From assembly GCA_018340805.1 (NCBI GenBank), contig JACMZG010001913.1, positions 37,785,799 to 37,849,798 of the forward strand: DNA of 64,000 nucleotides, in the 5' to 3' direction. Below the pieces are notes generated by a model. The model ran no database searches. It had not been told where the DNA came from and saw only the letters and a list, made by a program, of their open reading frames with translations. This DNA comes from Microvelia longipes (Eukaryota; Arthropoda; Insecta; Hemiptera; Veliidae). The position numbers and the translations under genes were made by a program. Every line of letters begins with the position of its first letter. The first letter of the stretch is position 1. This document shows, piece after piece, positions 12,576-26,455 of this stretch.

Positions 12576-13158
12576 TGGGACCAAACAAATTAAATTAATG
12601 CATAAATGAAACGATAAGGAACTACACCCTTGCCAACACTTAAAGAGCTTCATTTTTTATGCTCTCTGCTGTTACACCACTTAGGAGAAGCTGATGATTG
12701 CCTCTCTGTTTAACTAAGACCCACCTAAAAACTTCACTTTATAACGCCAATAACCGTCTCCAACCCATACGGACATGACTTGGTGAGACAGAAAAGTTGA
12801 TTTCATAACTTTTTTGGACCAAAGACTTGGCACTCACATAGATAGACAGCATGCTGAAAACCACTGAGGACGTCATGAAAATGGCTGAAACGGATAATTA
12901 TGATGAAACCTTGGTTTCGAATGTTTTGGCAGAACACAATACTTCTCCTCATCCCTACGATGCTGGCAGAAGAAAAATAATAATTATTAAAATTCATCAG
13001 CAAACTTCTCCAATGATTGATAAAAAATAAAATTAGAAGACAAAAGGGGCTCATTTTTTTTTAAATACACACAATATAAAATATAAAAAAGTTTGAAAAT
13101 AAAAACAGTAAAACAAAACAAGATGCGGTCTCTTGCTGAGGACCTGAATTAAACAAAA

Positions 13159-13268
<110 letters not shown>

Positions 13269-13918
13269 AGTGAGTGCCTTCTTCTAAAGAATTACCTCCC
13301 TCCCCCCATCCTTGACCCCAATGTCGTAAGCTAACTTTTGCTTTAGACATTTGCTAAAAGAAGAAAAATCAAAGTTATTAAAACATGGGAGAGACGAGAG
13401 ACCGTATGGTTGCGTTATAAAAATATAAAAACGGTAGTTGGACATATCAAAGCTATAATCATGGAACAAGAATTGTGAAGCGTGCTCTATCGTTAGTATA
13501 GTCAAGTGGTTGAACTAATAATTTGTATGGTTTGATATGACAAGAAAATACAAGGATATTGCAGAGAGAGGGAGGTATAGTGGCGTCCTATGAATCAAAC
13601 AGTCTAGGCACGAGCTGACTCAGTCTGTCGGGGGTCAATTCCCAAGTCAATATGGAACTAACTAAATCTTAGTTTTTAAAAGAAATCCAGCCTAACAGTA
13701 AACTATAATCGCGTATCAATTTAGTTAAAACATTAAAACTATACTCGGTACATTAGTTTTACTTTTTCTTATCAAGTACCACATGAACTAGGAATAGTAG
13801 TAAGTTTACTCTAAAAACTCATAACCCGGATTTCATCATAATCACTGTTTAGAGGCATTTTTATGGCGTTCTGGGTAGCTTCAATCACGACTGTCTGTTA
13901 CAGTGTTGTTGTCGTATA

Positions 13919-14621
<703 letters not shown>

Positions 14622-15466
14622 GTCGTATGACATTGTATCTATGACATGTCTATGTTGTATGATATTAACGCTAATAAGTTAAAACTTAAAAAAAACAATG
14701 ACTCCCTATACGGTATTTTTAAACAATGTTTTAATCATATCAAAATCAATAAAGATATCACGATAGCCGTCCTCTGTTTGCCCTGCCATGATTGAAATGG
14801 ATATCTTAATATGAAACAATTGAAACAAAAACAATTGAGTAGCAGGACACATAGCTCCCAGCCCTTGTAGAGACAGGACAGTAAAACCGTATTTATTACA
14901 GTAATGTTTCTCCTCACCATATTGTACGACTCGTCATAAATTATTTTTAAAAATAAAAAGGGAAAGAACAAAGTTACAGGATATTTAAAGATCTATTGAA
15001 GCAAGAACCATAAAGAAACAAATGTTCCCATAAGGGTTTCTGGAAAAACTTCAAATAACATTTCACCCAACTTTCATGACGAGCACCACGTCGTCAAAAA
15101 CATAATTTTGTTTCCCGAAATGAAACCAACAAAAGCAGACCAATATCAATCGGTAAGGAAATTTCATTTGCCAAAGCCAATGATAAATTGGCTATAAGTT
15201 ACTAACAAATGTAGCACATACAAGCTTTCTATCCCCCTAAAGTTGCTAAACTACTTAACAATAACGAGCATAATTACTACGAAATAACTTTAAACAAGTA
15301 AAACCTTTACAAAAGGAATTACTCATGGAATTATTACTAAACTATTACCAAACAAAGTAATTGCTACAAAATCAAGTAATTACGTAAGTCCAACCGAAAC
15401 TACTAACAGAGAAATAAAAATTTGCTGAAAACAAATTGAAGAATTTTTGGACAGAGAACCAAGATA

Positions 15467-15640
15467 ACACAATATAATTGTGCGAGAGACACCTAGGAAA
15501 TGTAACATGCAAAATGCATTGCTACATTTGGGAACTGTTCCATCATTCGACATTCGTCATACTTGATGGCTCGACATAATGTCATGTCCGACTCTGTTTC
15601 GTTACGTCTAACTCATCAGAGCGCCGACAGAGCCTGAACT
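15467..15640. mobile_element. Half of a palindromic element carrying a hammerhead-like motif
   Basis: It begins ACACAATATAATTGTGCGAG, continues with GAGACACCTAGGAAATGTAA, and includes ATGGCTCGACATAATGTCAT. These blocks form the left arm of the palindromic element at 56058-56405, of which only one side is present here. The hammerhead core is annotated separately. Confidence 0.7.
15590..15634 (-). ncRNA. Hammerhead ribozyme-like motif
   Basis: Read on the minus strand, all conserved core elements are present in the right order. Stem III has eight pairs counting one G-U wobble (GGCTCTGT with ACAGAGTC). A GTC cleavage triplet follows, then a short GGCGCT segment, the CTGATGA box, stem II GTTA/TAAC closed by a GACG tetraloop, and GAAA, which pairs into stem III. 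The weak point is stem I, which has only the short near-self-complementary GGCGCT, so cleavage might need dimeric RNA. The second genomic copy (56247-56292) has a mutated GAAA. Hammerheads are known in Penelope-like elements and other retroelements; self-cleavage here is inferred. Confidence 0.5.
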
Positions 15641-15872
15641 AAATAAACTTAGTTTAAGATTTAGGAAAAATAAGGATTACCATCACAATACAACGGCTTA
15701 AAGTCAAGTACCATTTTAATGTGGTCTGTTGTTCTATCTAAGCAGCAAATAGTTTTCAAGAGATGACTTACCTAAAACAGAACAAAAACATATAGTTAGA
15801 TTCAAGTTTTCAAAGGATAATAATTTGCGAAGAATTTCACTATAGTGACTTTAAGCATAAAAATATATTACT

Positions 15873-16420
<548 letters not shown>

Positions 16421-17200
16421 TGAATAAATTTATTTAAAAGAATAATTTCTAGAAATAAGACATTACAAGACTTTTAAAAAGCAGTACACAAACGACGGGC
16501 TGAATGAATTATTGGTAAACGGTCTTGAATAGTCGCATCATACAGTTGGCTTCAGAATACTTAGCATGTGTGGTGGTATGTCTTATTGGTGGTAATTTTA
16601 GGAAGTAACCGTAAACTTTAACTTAATATCTAATAGGATAAGGAAAATGCTGCCTAAACATGACTGCTGCATGGACCATTAGATAATGGTCTTGTTTTAA
16701 TTCAATTAGAAATGGTCTGATATAATGGTGTCGGTTTCAGAAATTGTTTTAAGAGTTAAGATGAAAACTAGATTAAGATTATGTCATAAATAAAATTATT
16801 TACGGGGAAGAAGCCACAAGTGGTTTCTTGATTACTCTAATGACACCTCGGAAACCATTATAAGTTACGTTGGATGATCTTAAAGAAATAATGACTTTAA
16901 TTCCAGTAAAAAAGTCTGATGTGGATGCTCGCAAGCTAGAAGAGTTATTTTGTTTCTATATTTAACAATCTGGTTTAAGTTTTCAGTTACTTCTTTATAC
17001 CTTGTGTGGTAGTACGGAGTACAGTATAGATAATACAATACTCCTTGGTAGTAGCATTACTACCTTAGATCTTAAATTTTGAACCTGATCTTGAATTTTT
17101 AACTTCGTTAAAAAAGAAAATTTACTAATGAGGTAGCTTGTATAGCGGGAGTTGGACCCGGAAATGTGGACAAATCCATTTGTCACACACACACACACAA

Positions 17201-17380
<180 letters not shown>

Positions 17381-19359
17381 CCGAGTTTATATGTATGTAT
17401 GCATGTACAAGATTTTTGTTCCAAGACGTTTCAATGGCGCACGATAACTTTCAAACGGAGCTGAATAAAAATTGCTACAAAAATTAACCTTATTAATGTC
17501 CAGAACTCCGTTTTTATCTATTGACAAATATAACAATGTGTATACGAATAAGGTTTTATATCCGAGAGGAGGATAGGACTTTCTCGAAGTAACATCTAGA
17601 TTGCTTTATATGTAATTTTCTAAATTAATGAAGTATGAAGGGTACTTAAACTGTTCAATAGATCTGCGTTAAAAATAAATAAGGATTTACTTTGAGGCCC
17701 GTAGAGAGATGTTATAGTTTATTATAACGAGTAGGAAAGAAATTTATTCGTCGTGTAACATACAAATCTCTAAATTTGCCTTAATAGAATCAAATATGTA
17801 GTAAGAGATAAATTATGCAAGAAGTGCAGTTCAGGAAAAAAGGCTACCGCAACTCATACATACAAATCTCCCGCCGAAAAGGCAGGTTCATAATTATTTG
17901 TTTATTTATAAATATAAACTTACATTTTCAAATAATAGATATTTTACACATAGACATATTTGCTTCCTTACCTCCTAAAAGAAAAAGTAGACATAGGAAA
18001 AGAAACCAAATACTTATTTTTACTTATCCTCATCTATACCAAAGGGATACAGGAAAAGTATTGTGTTTGCAAATAAATCTAATACCGGAATGTCACCAGA
18101 ATTATCCGTTTCAGGTGTTTTGAAGACCACCTAAGTGGTTTTTACAAAGTTGCCTGTCTGTGTGAGTGTGTAGTCTGTATGTGTGTGTTACCATCGTAGC
18201 TCCCAGTATATTTATGCTAGATAGTTTAAAACGTTGAACAAAAATCAATTTACAGGCGCAGTTTGCTGTTCAGAATTTTTTTTATCAAATGTCGACATTT
18301 CAACATCTAGAGATTTCAAAAATCTAAAATGTTAGGAGCAGAAAATTAGATTTGTTAATTAAAATATATGAGTATAATGATGATCAAACGGCTAATAAAA
18401 AAATAAACTTAGCACAAAAATCAAGTCTTATTAGAAAAAAACTGATTTGATTTTGGGGTTAATCTAACATTGCATATCAAAAACTTTTAGTGTTTAAAAG
18501 AATAACGAAAAAAATTTGTTACATAAATAAAAAGAGTTTTTAATGATATTTGAAATTTTCTGAACAGAAAGAGACCTTAATGACGTCCGTAGCAAGCACA
18601 GTTCCCGAGATATATGAATAGATGTGCAATGGATGTACACAACACTCTTTAGCTTAAATAGATGATCCAATATCAATAGAACTTAGCTCAAAAGCAAGTC
18701 GTATAAAAGAAAGAACTAATAAAATTTTGAGAGATTTTGACTCCAACACAAAAAAATCGATAAAAAAAAGTTTTTTCACGGTGTTTTGAAGTGTTTGAGA
18801 CAGAGACCTGAATAACATCTGTGGCTTCTAGCACAGTTCTCTGGATATTTAAATAAATAGATGTGAGCTTTTCTAGTACATTATATATTTAATAATTTAT
18901 AAAATTGTATCTTCAGAGGGTGTATATTGAGAAGTTTATTGAGTAGTTTTTAGGGAGTAAAGAAGCTATTATTGAGGTTAAAGCCAATGATATTCATTTT
19001 GTTTGGTAGTGGTATCAACTAAATTTATAAAGGGGACCGATTAGCTGTGGTAACACTTTACCGGGGGCAGCAGTCTCAAAATATATAAGGGGACCCGACC
19101 AAAAAGATGTATTGGCTAAAAATCTGATTCAGGTCAATTAGAAGCTGTTTGGAGCAATAAAAAATATTTTAGATTTTTTTTGGGAGGGGGGAAAACTGTC
19201 AACATTTATAAGGGGGGTCCCACCCAAAAAAGTAAAATAAAACACAACAAAACGTATGAAAAAATAAATATAACAATATTTAAATGACGTCAACGTCTGG
19301 AGATAAAATCTTGTTTGCAGCTTGAGAGTAACATGTTATTTTGCCCTCGCAATTAACTC

Positions 19360-19545
19360 TCTTGGCTTCGCTTTGGGAGTTAATAGTCAAAATCTCATCG
19401 GCTTTGCTTTGGGAGTTAAACTAGTAAATACCTCAGCTTCGCCTCAGGAGTTAAATGCTTTGGTCCCCCTCCCTCGGCTTCGCCTCAGGAGTTAAATGCT
19501 TTGGTCCCCCCCCCCTCGGCTTTTCCCTTAGGGACCAACTGGGAA
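19360..19545. repeat. Minisatellite with CTTCGC...GGGAGTTAA units
   Basis: About five diverged units carry TCGGCTT[CT]GC[CT]T...GGAGTTAA, with two recent near-identical copies CTCAGGAGTTAAATGCTTTG from 19442 and 19482. Poly-C runs adjoin it. Confidence 0.7.
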
Positions 19546-20039
19546 ATAATAGCAGTTTTTACTTCCTTCATGCATAAATATTTTGTGTCTTTGGATGATA
19601 ATTTTAAGCCTTTTGGTGGAGAAGCCTCATACTATAATCGGCAGCTTGTTTTAATATGTAAATCTACGACATCAATATAAATAAAATAAAAATACAAAAA
19701 ATTAATATAAAAAATAAAACTTGTGACATTTAATACGGACATTAAACAAACAGGAAATAGCAAGGGTAGACTAATAATGTTCTTATAATGTCTATTTTTC
19801 ATGGATGAATGTTAAATCGTTATATCTTGATTATGCAGCCATGAAACACGGTTTCATCTTAAATATAGCACTGTAAAAAACCATTTAATTGAAGAGAAAA
19901 TAAGATCCGTGAAGGTATGAGTCTGTTTTAGCGAATTTCCTTTGGGAAAAAATTCGCTAATGGGATAGGCGTCATGGAACCTCGGACCACGACACAAATC
20001 CGTTTCAGAGGTCCCTAATGACGAAAAAAAAAATTTCGC

Positions 20040-20047
<8 letters not shown>

Positions 20048-20103
<56 letters not shown>

Positions 20104-20128
20104 GTATATATAATATATATTATATATA
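20048..20128. repeat. TA microsatellite inside composite repeat copy 1
   Basis: (TA)n directly follows AATTTCGCGAGACTTTATA, at the same internal position as in copies 2 and 3. Confidence 0.97.
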
Positions 20129-20656
20129 TGTATTTCTAGACACTTTCTTGTAAACACTCTATCTTTCGAACGGATTAATATTTTTTAACCAAACTTGGTG
20201 CAAAAATCAACCTTCGGGAGGACACGAACCCTATTGAAAACCAGGTTTTTGTGACGTCATTAAACCGGTTTGCTGAGTCAGCGAAATTTTCAAAAAATCA
20301 GCAAAATTCAGGGTTAATATTTTTTGCCGCAAAAAAGGTAAATATTTATGTTTTTTGAGACGCTGAATCGAAGGAAACCGGTCCGAAGTCGATACGACCA
20401 CTCTAAGTGACCTAAAAATCGAAAAAACCATTGTAAATTACCAAAAACCAAAATTTAGGTCGATAAAAAATAAATTTTGGGTAGGGTGTCGTTTTATATG
20501 TAATTTTGGGCGCTGAATCGAATGAAACCGGTCCAAAGACGATACGACCACTTTAAGTTACCAAAAAGTCGAAAAAACCACAAAAAATATAGAAAACCAA
20601 CATTACGGTTGTTGAAAATTAAATTTCGAGTAGGGTGTCGTTTTCAATGTTTTTTG

Positions 20657-20745
20657 GGCCTCTGAGTTGAATGCCAGTGGTCCGGAGTCAATACGACCAC
20701 TCAAACTCAGGGTACCTGGGTTCACATCCTGGAAGGGTCGATAAT
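20657..20745 (+). repeat. tRNA-like module (SINE-type head)
   Basis: A TGAATGCCAGTGG segment resembles an A box. About 50 nt later, GGGTACCTGGGTTCACATCC resembles a tRNA T-arm and B box. The spacing fits a tRNA with a long variable arm, but acceptor-stem pairing is poor, so I do not call a functional tRNA. Diverged copies are at 27990-28085 (+), 47868-47962 (-) and 55195-55262 (-). Confidence 0.5.
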
Positions 20746-21932
20746 TTTTTATCATTTTTTTTTTACTAAATATAAGTTTACAACTAGAAAATAATTCTGG
20801 CGCGGTGGTCCGCATGTCGGGCGAATTTCCTTTGGATGCGAGCACTCAAACCAAGAGTACCTGGGTTCAAATCCTAGTAGGGACAGTAATTTTTTATCGT
20901 TTTTTTTACCTAATATAAGTTTACAACTAGAAAATAATTCTGGCGCGGTGGTCCGCATGTCGGGCGAATTTCCTTTGGATGCGAGTTTCCGTGCTTTTTA
21001 TATAAGTTTACAACTACTAAATAAATAATTCCGGCGCGGTGGTCCGCTGTCGGGCGAATTTCAATTAGAATACGTGTTTCCGTGCTAAACAACCCTTTTC
21101 TTGCTTAGGCAAGAACCATGCCCATTGCGTGGTTCCGGTTCATGCTTTAGAACCTAAGCAGTTACTCAATTGTCAAGCACTGCTCGTAACTCATTTTGTC
21201 TGTATTTTCCAAAGGAAATGCGCTAAAACCTTTAAAGATAACTGACTAAGCTTAAATATAAGTAACTAAGCTTTAAACTAGTGCAAATAATAGTGCGTAC
21301 TTCTAATTTTAGAGGCATAGTTTTGTACAACCAACTGGATAATTATGCGCATTTCCTTTGGTAAATACAGACAAAATGAGTTACGAGCAGTGCTTGACAA
21401 TTGAGTAACTGCTTAGGTTCTAAAGCATGAACCGGAACCACGCAATGGGCATGGTTCTTGCATAAGCAAGAAATGGGTTGTTTAGCACGGAAACACGCAT
21501 TCTAAATGAAATTCGCCCGACAGCGGACCACCGCGCCGGAATTATTTATTTACTAGTTGTAAACTTATATAATGTAAAAAGCACGGAAACACGCATCCAA
21601 AGGAAATTCGCCCGACATGCGGACATCCGCGCCAGAATTTTTAATTATTTCTATATCTAACAACCAATTGTTAGTGAACATATAAAAAATTCAAAAGATT
21701 AAAAATGAGAAGACTAAATACAGTACATAAGATGAGATCATGATATCAAGGATAACCTCTCTGTATCTCCAGCTGCAACCTAGTCAACTTACTCAAAAGC
21801 TGTAAGTCACAGCAAAATATGAAGGTTATAAACAAATAAATAAAAACCTTGGCACCATAATCACCAAATATTTGTATCATGATATAAGGATTTAATTACA
21901 TTGCGTAGGCTTTTGTGGTAATATAGTATAGA

Positions 21933-22527
21933 CGTTATATGTCGCTAAAGAGTTATATGTCTCAAAATAGTTATACGTCACTAAAGAGTTATAAGTCGCT
22001 AAAGAGTTATACGTCGCTAAAGAGTTATACGTCGCTAAAGAGTTATATGTCGCTAAAGAGTTATATGTCGCTAAAAAGATATATGTCGCTAAAAAGTTAT
22101 AGGTCGCTAAAGAGTTATAAGTCGCTAAAGAGTTATAAGTCGCTAAAGAGTTATAAGTCGCTACAGAGTTATACGTCGCTAAAGAGTTATATGTCGCTAA
22201 AAAGATATATGTCGCTAAAAAGTTATATGTCGCTAAAGAGTTATACGTCGCCAAAGAGCTATATGTCGCTAAAGAGTTATAAGTCGCTAAAGAGTTATAC
22301 GTCGCTAAAGAGTTATATGTCGCTTAAGAGTTATACGTCGCTAAAGAGTTATACGTCACTAAAGAGTTATACGTCGCAAAAGAGTTATACGTCGCTAAAG
22401 AGTTATACGTTGCTAAAGAGTTATAAGTCGCTAAAGACTCATAAGTCGCTAAAGAGTTATAAGTCGCTAAAGAGTTATACGTCGCTAAAGAGTTATACGT
22501 CGCCAAAGAGCTATATGTCGCTTAAGG
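21933..22527. repeat. 18-bp satellite array, about 33 units
   Basis: The unit is GTCGCTAAAGAGTTATAC with the last base and a few others variable. Because the period is a multiple of three, one plus frame stays open for 208 codons (SLKSYT-type hexapeptide) and a minus frame for 120 codons (ATYNSL). There is no start context, no flanking exon signals and no family match, so I treat it as non-coding. Confidence 0.93.
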
Positions 22528-24355
22528 CTGTAGTCATAAATATTATACTTGTTGGTAAAAACTAGGTCTTAAGGTTTAACAATATCCCATCAAGACAACT
22601 AGTTAGATATGAATAGCCAAATGTCTTCAATTTACAATGAATGCGTACCCGACATGCATTTAAAAAAAAAGTTGAAAAATTAGGGCAAACTACTTGGGAT
22701 TGGGAAAATGTCCAAGAATAATGCATCAATATAGGAAACACAAAACACCAAAATATTTTCGACGCCGTTTTGCAGTTTTGACCCATTATAGAGGGCAAAA
22801 TATTCGTGTAAAAAAATAAAGATAATATATATATAATTTTAGTTCAAGAAAAACTTAAGGTCAACTTTGAAATTTCAAAGTTCCGTGAATATTTTCCTGA
22901 GTCAATAATGATGATTAATGACGTCATAGAAAAAAAAATATTTTGTGAAAAGTACAACTAGACCTAGAAATTGATTTTTGTTCAAGTTTCAACCCTCTAG
23001 CATAAACACACTAGGAGCTACGGTCACTACACACACACACATATAGACAGACAACTTAGTAAAAACTACTCAAGAGGTCTTAAAATATCTGAAACGGGTG
23101 TTTCAGGTTAAAATCCTAGTTTCGGTCGTTTAGTGCATTACTAATTTTTATATTAACAGATATACTTTTCCATTGCCATATTGATATCCGAGGAAAAGTA
23201 TCATTAAGACATCTTACAATTTTTATTAATTGTAAGATTAATTCAAATTTTTTAAACCAAAAAAGAAGAATTTTAAATATTTTTACAAATCTTCTGTTAT
23301 CGGAATAACTGTACTTTAAGAACTACAAAAACGCAAGAAATATTCTCACACTTGATATCCATAGAGGAAAAAAAATCACAAGAAAAATCTACATATCGTA
23401 TATGCAAGAATAATAGCTAAAGTTGGACGAGGTGGGGCGCATTTATATTCTCCGCTGAAGAGACAAAGCACAAGACAACTCCGTAGCTGGTACCTCGTGT
23501 AGGAGTAACAAAGACAGAACCGGTTTACCATCACAGCAAACCCGTTTCTGTTTTTAAATACTTCATGACCCATGACTCACCTCTTCCTTGCATTCCACTA
23601 GTCTGATACTTTCATCAACATTATAAAATGAAGTCACGTTCTTTACCCTATTTAATGAAAGTAACAAACATATGGTCAGGGAAATTTGAAATTTCATCGA
23701 AAAAAATATCAAACATTCACGTCAGGTCTATTTTATTCGTAAAACACTGGGAAAATTGAAGTAAAAAGATCATTTTGCACGTCATTACAACTAAAATAAA
23801 CAAAACTAACAATAAAAAGCTAAAAAACCATCACTAGAACTGTTTAAAAAGGGGAATGTTATCTAACAGTCCAAAATGTGACCCTTGACTTCGAGCCCTA
23901 AAGGTTTAAACGACTAGATTGACTTATTGTATTTCCCTGATAAAGGCACGGGTTGTCTGTCATTTCAGATGATCGGGAAATTTAGGCACCAGTCCCATTT
24001 TAAGTCCAGAAAATAGCCCCAAATTCAATTTTCACCTTCATCAGTGCTCCTTAAGGATTTATTTTAAAAAATAAAGAGCTCTTATTTAAGTAAAATAAAT
24101 TTAGGACTTTATAATTGTTAAAACATCAATATTGGTTCTATAGAACCAGAGATATAACTATTTAAATATTACCGATAATACAACAAAATCACTAATATAT
24201 TCTCTACTCTAAAACACACAAAAACCTTAAATTGAATGTTTTTTTCAAATTCCATAGCATATTTAAGACACAGGTGTACACTAAACCTTACAAGTACCAT
24301 TATTTTGAAAACTATCGAAAGTATAAAATAGGTAAAAAAATCAGATTTGGCTCAC

Positions 24356-24902
24356 ATTCAGTCATCTATAAGACAAACCTAGGTCCCAAGATTCAGTCAT
24401 CTATAAGACAAACCTAGGTCCCAAGATTCAGTCATCTATGAGACAAACCTAGATCCCAAGATTCAGTCATTTATAGGACAGACCTAGGTCCCAAGATTCA
24501 GTCATCTATGAGAAAACCTAGGTCCCAAGATTCAGTCAGACAAACTAGTCCCAGATTCAGTCATCTATGAGACAAACCTAGTCCAAGATTAATCACATTT
24601 AGTCATCTAAGAGACAAACCTAGGTCCCATGATTCAGTCATCTAAGAGATAAACCTAAGTCTTAAGATTCACTCATCTATGAGACAAACCTAGGTCCCAA
24701 GATTCAGTCATCTATGAGACAAACCTAGGGCCCAACATTCAGTCATCTATGAGACAAACCTAGGTCCCAAGATTCAGTCATCTATGAGACAAACCTAGTC
24801 TTCATCATCTATGAGACAAACTATCTCAGATTCAGTCATCTATGAGACAAACCTAGATCCCAAGATTCAGTCATCTAAGAGACAAACCTTAAGTCCCACG
24901 AT
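24356..24902. repeat. 35-bp satellite array, about 15 units
   Basis: The units have ATTCAGTCATCTATGAGACA followed by AACCTAGGTCCCAAG, 35 bp long. Several are shortened (24535-24600, 24795-24830). The array ends at AAGTCCCACGATTAATCACA. Confidence 0.93.
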
Positions 24903-25574
24903 TAATCACATTATCAGCATTAATGTAATCTTAATCGAATGACTTGTATATAGATATTTGAAGGTATATAGATAATCGAAAAATAACCCAATTGACTTGA
25001 AATTTGGTACAAGGGTGTGCCCCTGCGTAATAAATAAGTTTCGTTTCTATACGGTAAGTATATCCTAGGTTTTTTGGATCATTAAAGTTAAGCAGCATCG
25101 AGCGAGGTCAGTGACTGGATGGTTCATCCAGTATTTACAATCTCACCACCAGCAAAGCGAGTCCAAACACTTGTTGCAGTATAAATTTGGCAACTTGTTT
25201 GTTCTGAGGACGAGCAAAGCGAGTTCATTGTGTTAAGAATAAGTACCGAGATACCCCGTACCCGTTTTTTTATAATCAAAGAAAAAGAGTTGCATGAAAT
25301 AATATCCGGTTAAATAAAGATATGCGTACGAAAGAGAGATATCGGAGGAGATTTGTATATTCTACATGGTTTATCATAACTGTATAATCATAGTAAAACT
25401 GTAATGTTGAGGTCACAACAGAGATAATAGTCTTCTTTTATTTACTATTTAAAATTATTCCAAAACCTCGATATAACAAGCAAGATAATCGTAATATAAC
25501 TTTAGGCTTAAGAATAAACCTGTGTCTATATGATTAAGTCGACGGTAATTGTAAGTTAAGATATCTTACAACCA

Positions 25575-25735
25575 GTAACAAAGTGAGTAATGAACTAAAT
25601 AACTATCACTAATTAAGAAAGTAACAAACTAAGTAACTAAGTACCAATAACTTAGATACTAACTAGTTACTTAGTTAGGTACTCACTTAAGTAACTAAGT
25701 GAGTAACAAAACCAAGTAATTGTCAGCAACAAAGT
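25575..25735. repeat. GTAACTAAGT-rich low-complexity block with inverted copies
   Basis: Many direct and inverted copies of AGTAACTAAGT and ACTTAGTTAC lie in about 160 bp, able to form several small hairpins. Confidence 0.7.
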
Positions 25736-26013
25736 GTTACTATGAAGTTAGATTTATGAAAAAGGTATGACACTCATAAACTTTTCGTTAACTTAGAAGT
25801 AACGTAGAGTTAACTTCTAAAGGGTCTACAATTAAGTAACATTTTAAAATGCAACCACAATTTTAAATTGAAGAGGGGTTGCTCTGGCGAGCAATCCACC
25901 TGTGTCTTAGGATGGCGAGCAATCCACTTCTTTTAGGATTCTAGTTAGTTGATCAAGTACTATTGTAGAGCACTTTTAGCATCTATTTATTTCCACAGCA
26001 AGAGAAATATATA

Positions 26014-26208
<195 letters not shown>

Positions 26209-26354
26209 TATAATGCCTGTTCAGAGCCTTATGGCTCATCAAGGATAGCAACAAGAACAACGTCAGGAGAAAGAGTATTCAACGTTAGAAGCGCTCAAAG
26301 CGTATTCTAAAGTTGGGACAATTTATTTAAACAATAATCAATAATTTTATATAA

Positions 26355-26455
26355 ACTGAGAGCGTACCCTGGGATGCGAACCCAGACCTCCGTAGTGTGA
26401 AAGGTCAGTGTAAAGACTAATGCTATAACGACTTCCACCACGGAGACGCTTTGTA
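26355..26455 (-). repeat. tRNA-derived (SINE-like) remnant
   Basis: On the minus strand CTCCGTGGTGGAAGTCGTTA (A-box-like) is followed by ACTACGGAGGTCTGGGTTCG and CATCCCAGGGTACGCTC. The latter gives a good T-stem/loop (CTGGG TTCGCAT CCCAG) and B box. Acceptor-stem ends do not pair, so a functional tRNA is unlikely. Confidence 0.5.

Larger units (their letters stand above)
19930..21640 (+). mobile_element. Composite palindromic repeat, copy 1
   Basis: Module order: a small hairpin (AGCGAATTTCC...AAATTCGCT), a tRNA-T-arm-like block, a (TA)n tract (20048-20128), then ATCTTTCGAACGGATTAATA. Two or three diverged units contain GCTGAATCGAA[TG]GAAACCGG and GATACGACCACT. tRNA-like modules follow (20657-20745, 20835-20885). 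A long inverted repeat closes it: left arm about 20935-21223, loop 21224-21346, right arm 21347-21640. Arm blocks include TGGCGCGGTGGTCCGCATGT, TTGCGTGGTTCCGGTTCATG and CACTGCTCGTAACTCATTTT. Copy 2 (27231-28926) is very similar. No coding capacity was seen; the element class is unknown. Confidence 0.8.

Noticed and set aside
21939..22565. 208-codon open frame as a repeat-protein gene
   Set aside because: It is simply an 18-bp satellite (a multiple of three) and is open on the other strand too. No splice sites, start context or family match.
26355..26455. Functional tRNA gene on the minus strand
   Set aside because: The T-arm and B box are good, but acceptor-stem ends do not pair and the anticodon arm is not convincing. 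Better read as a tRNA-derived repeat.
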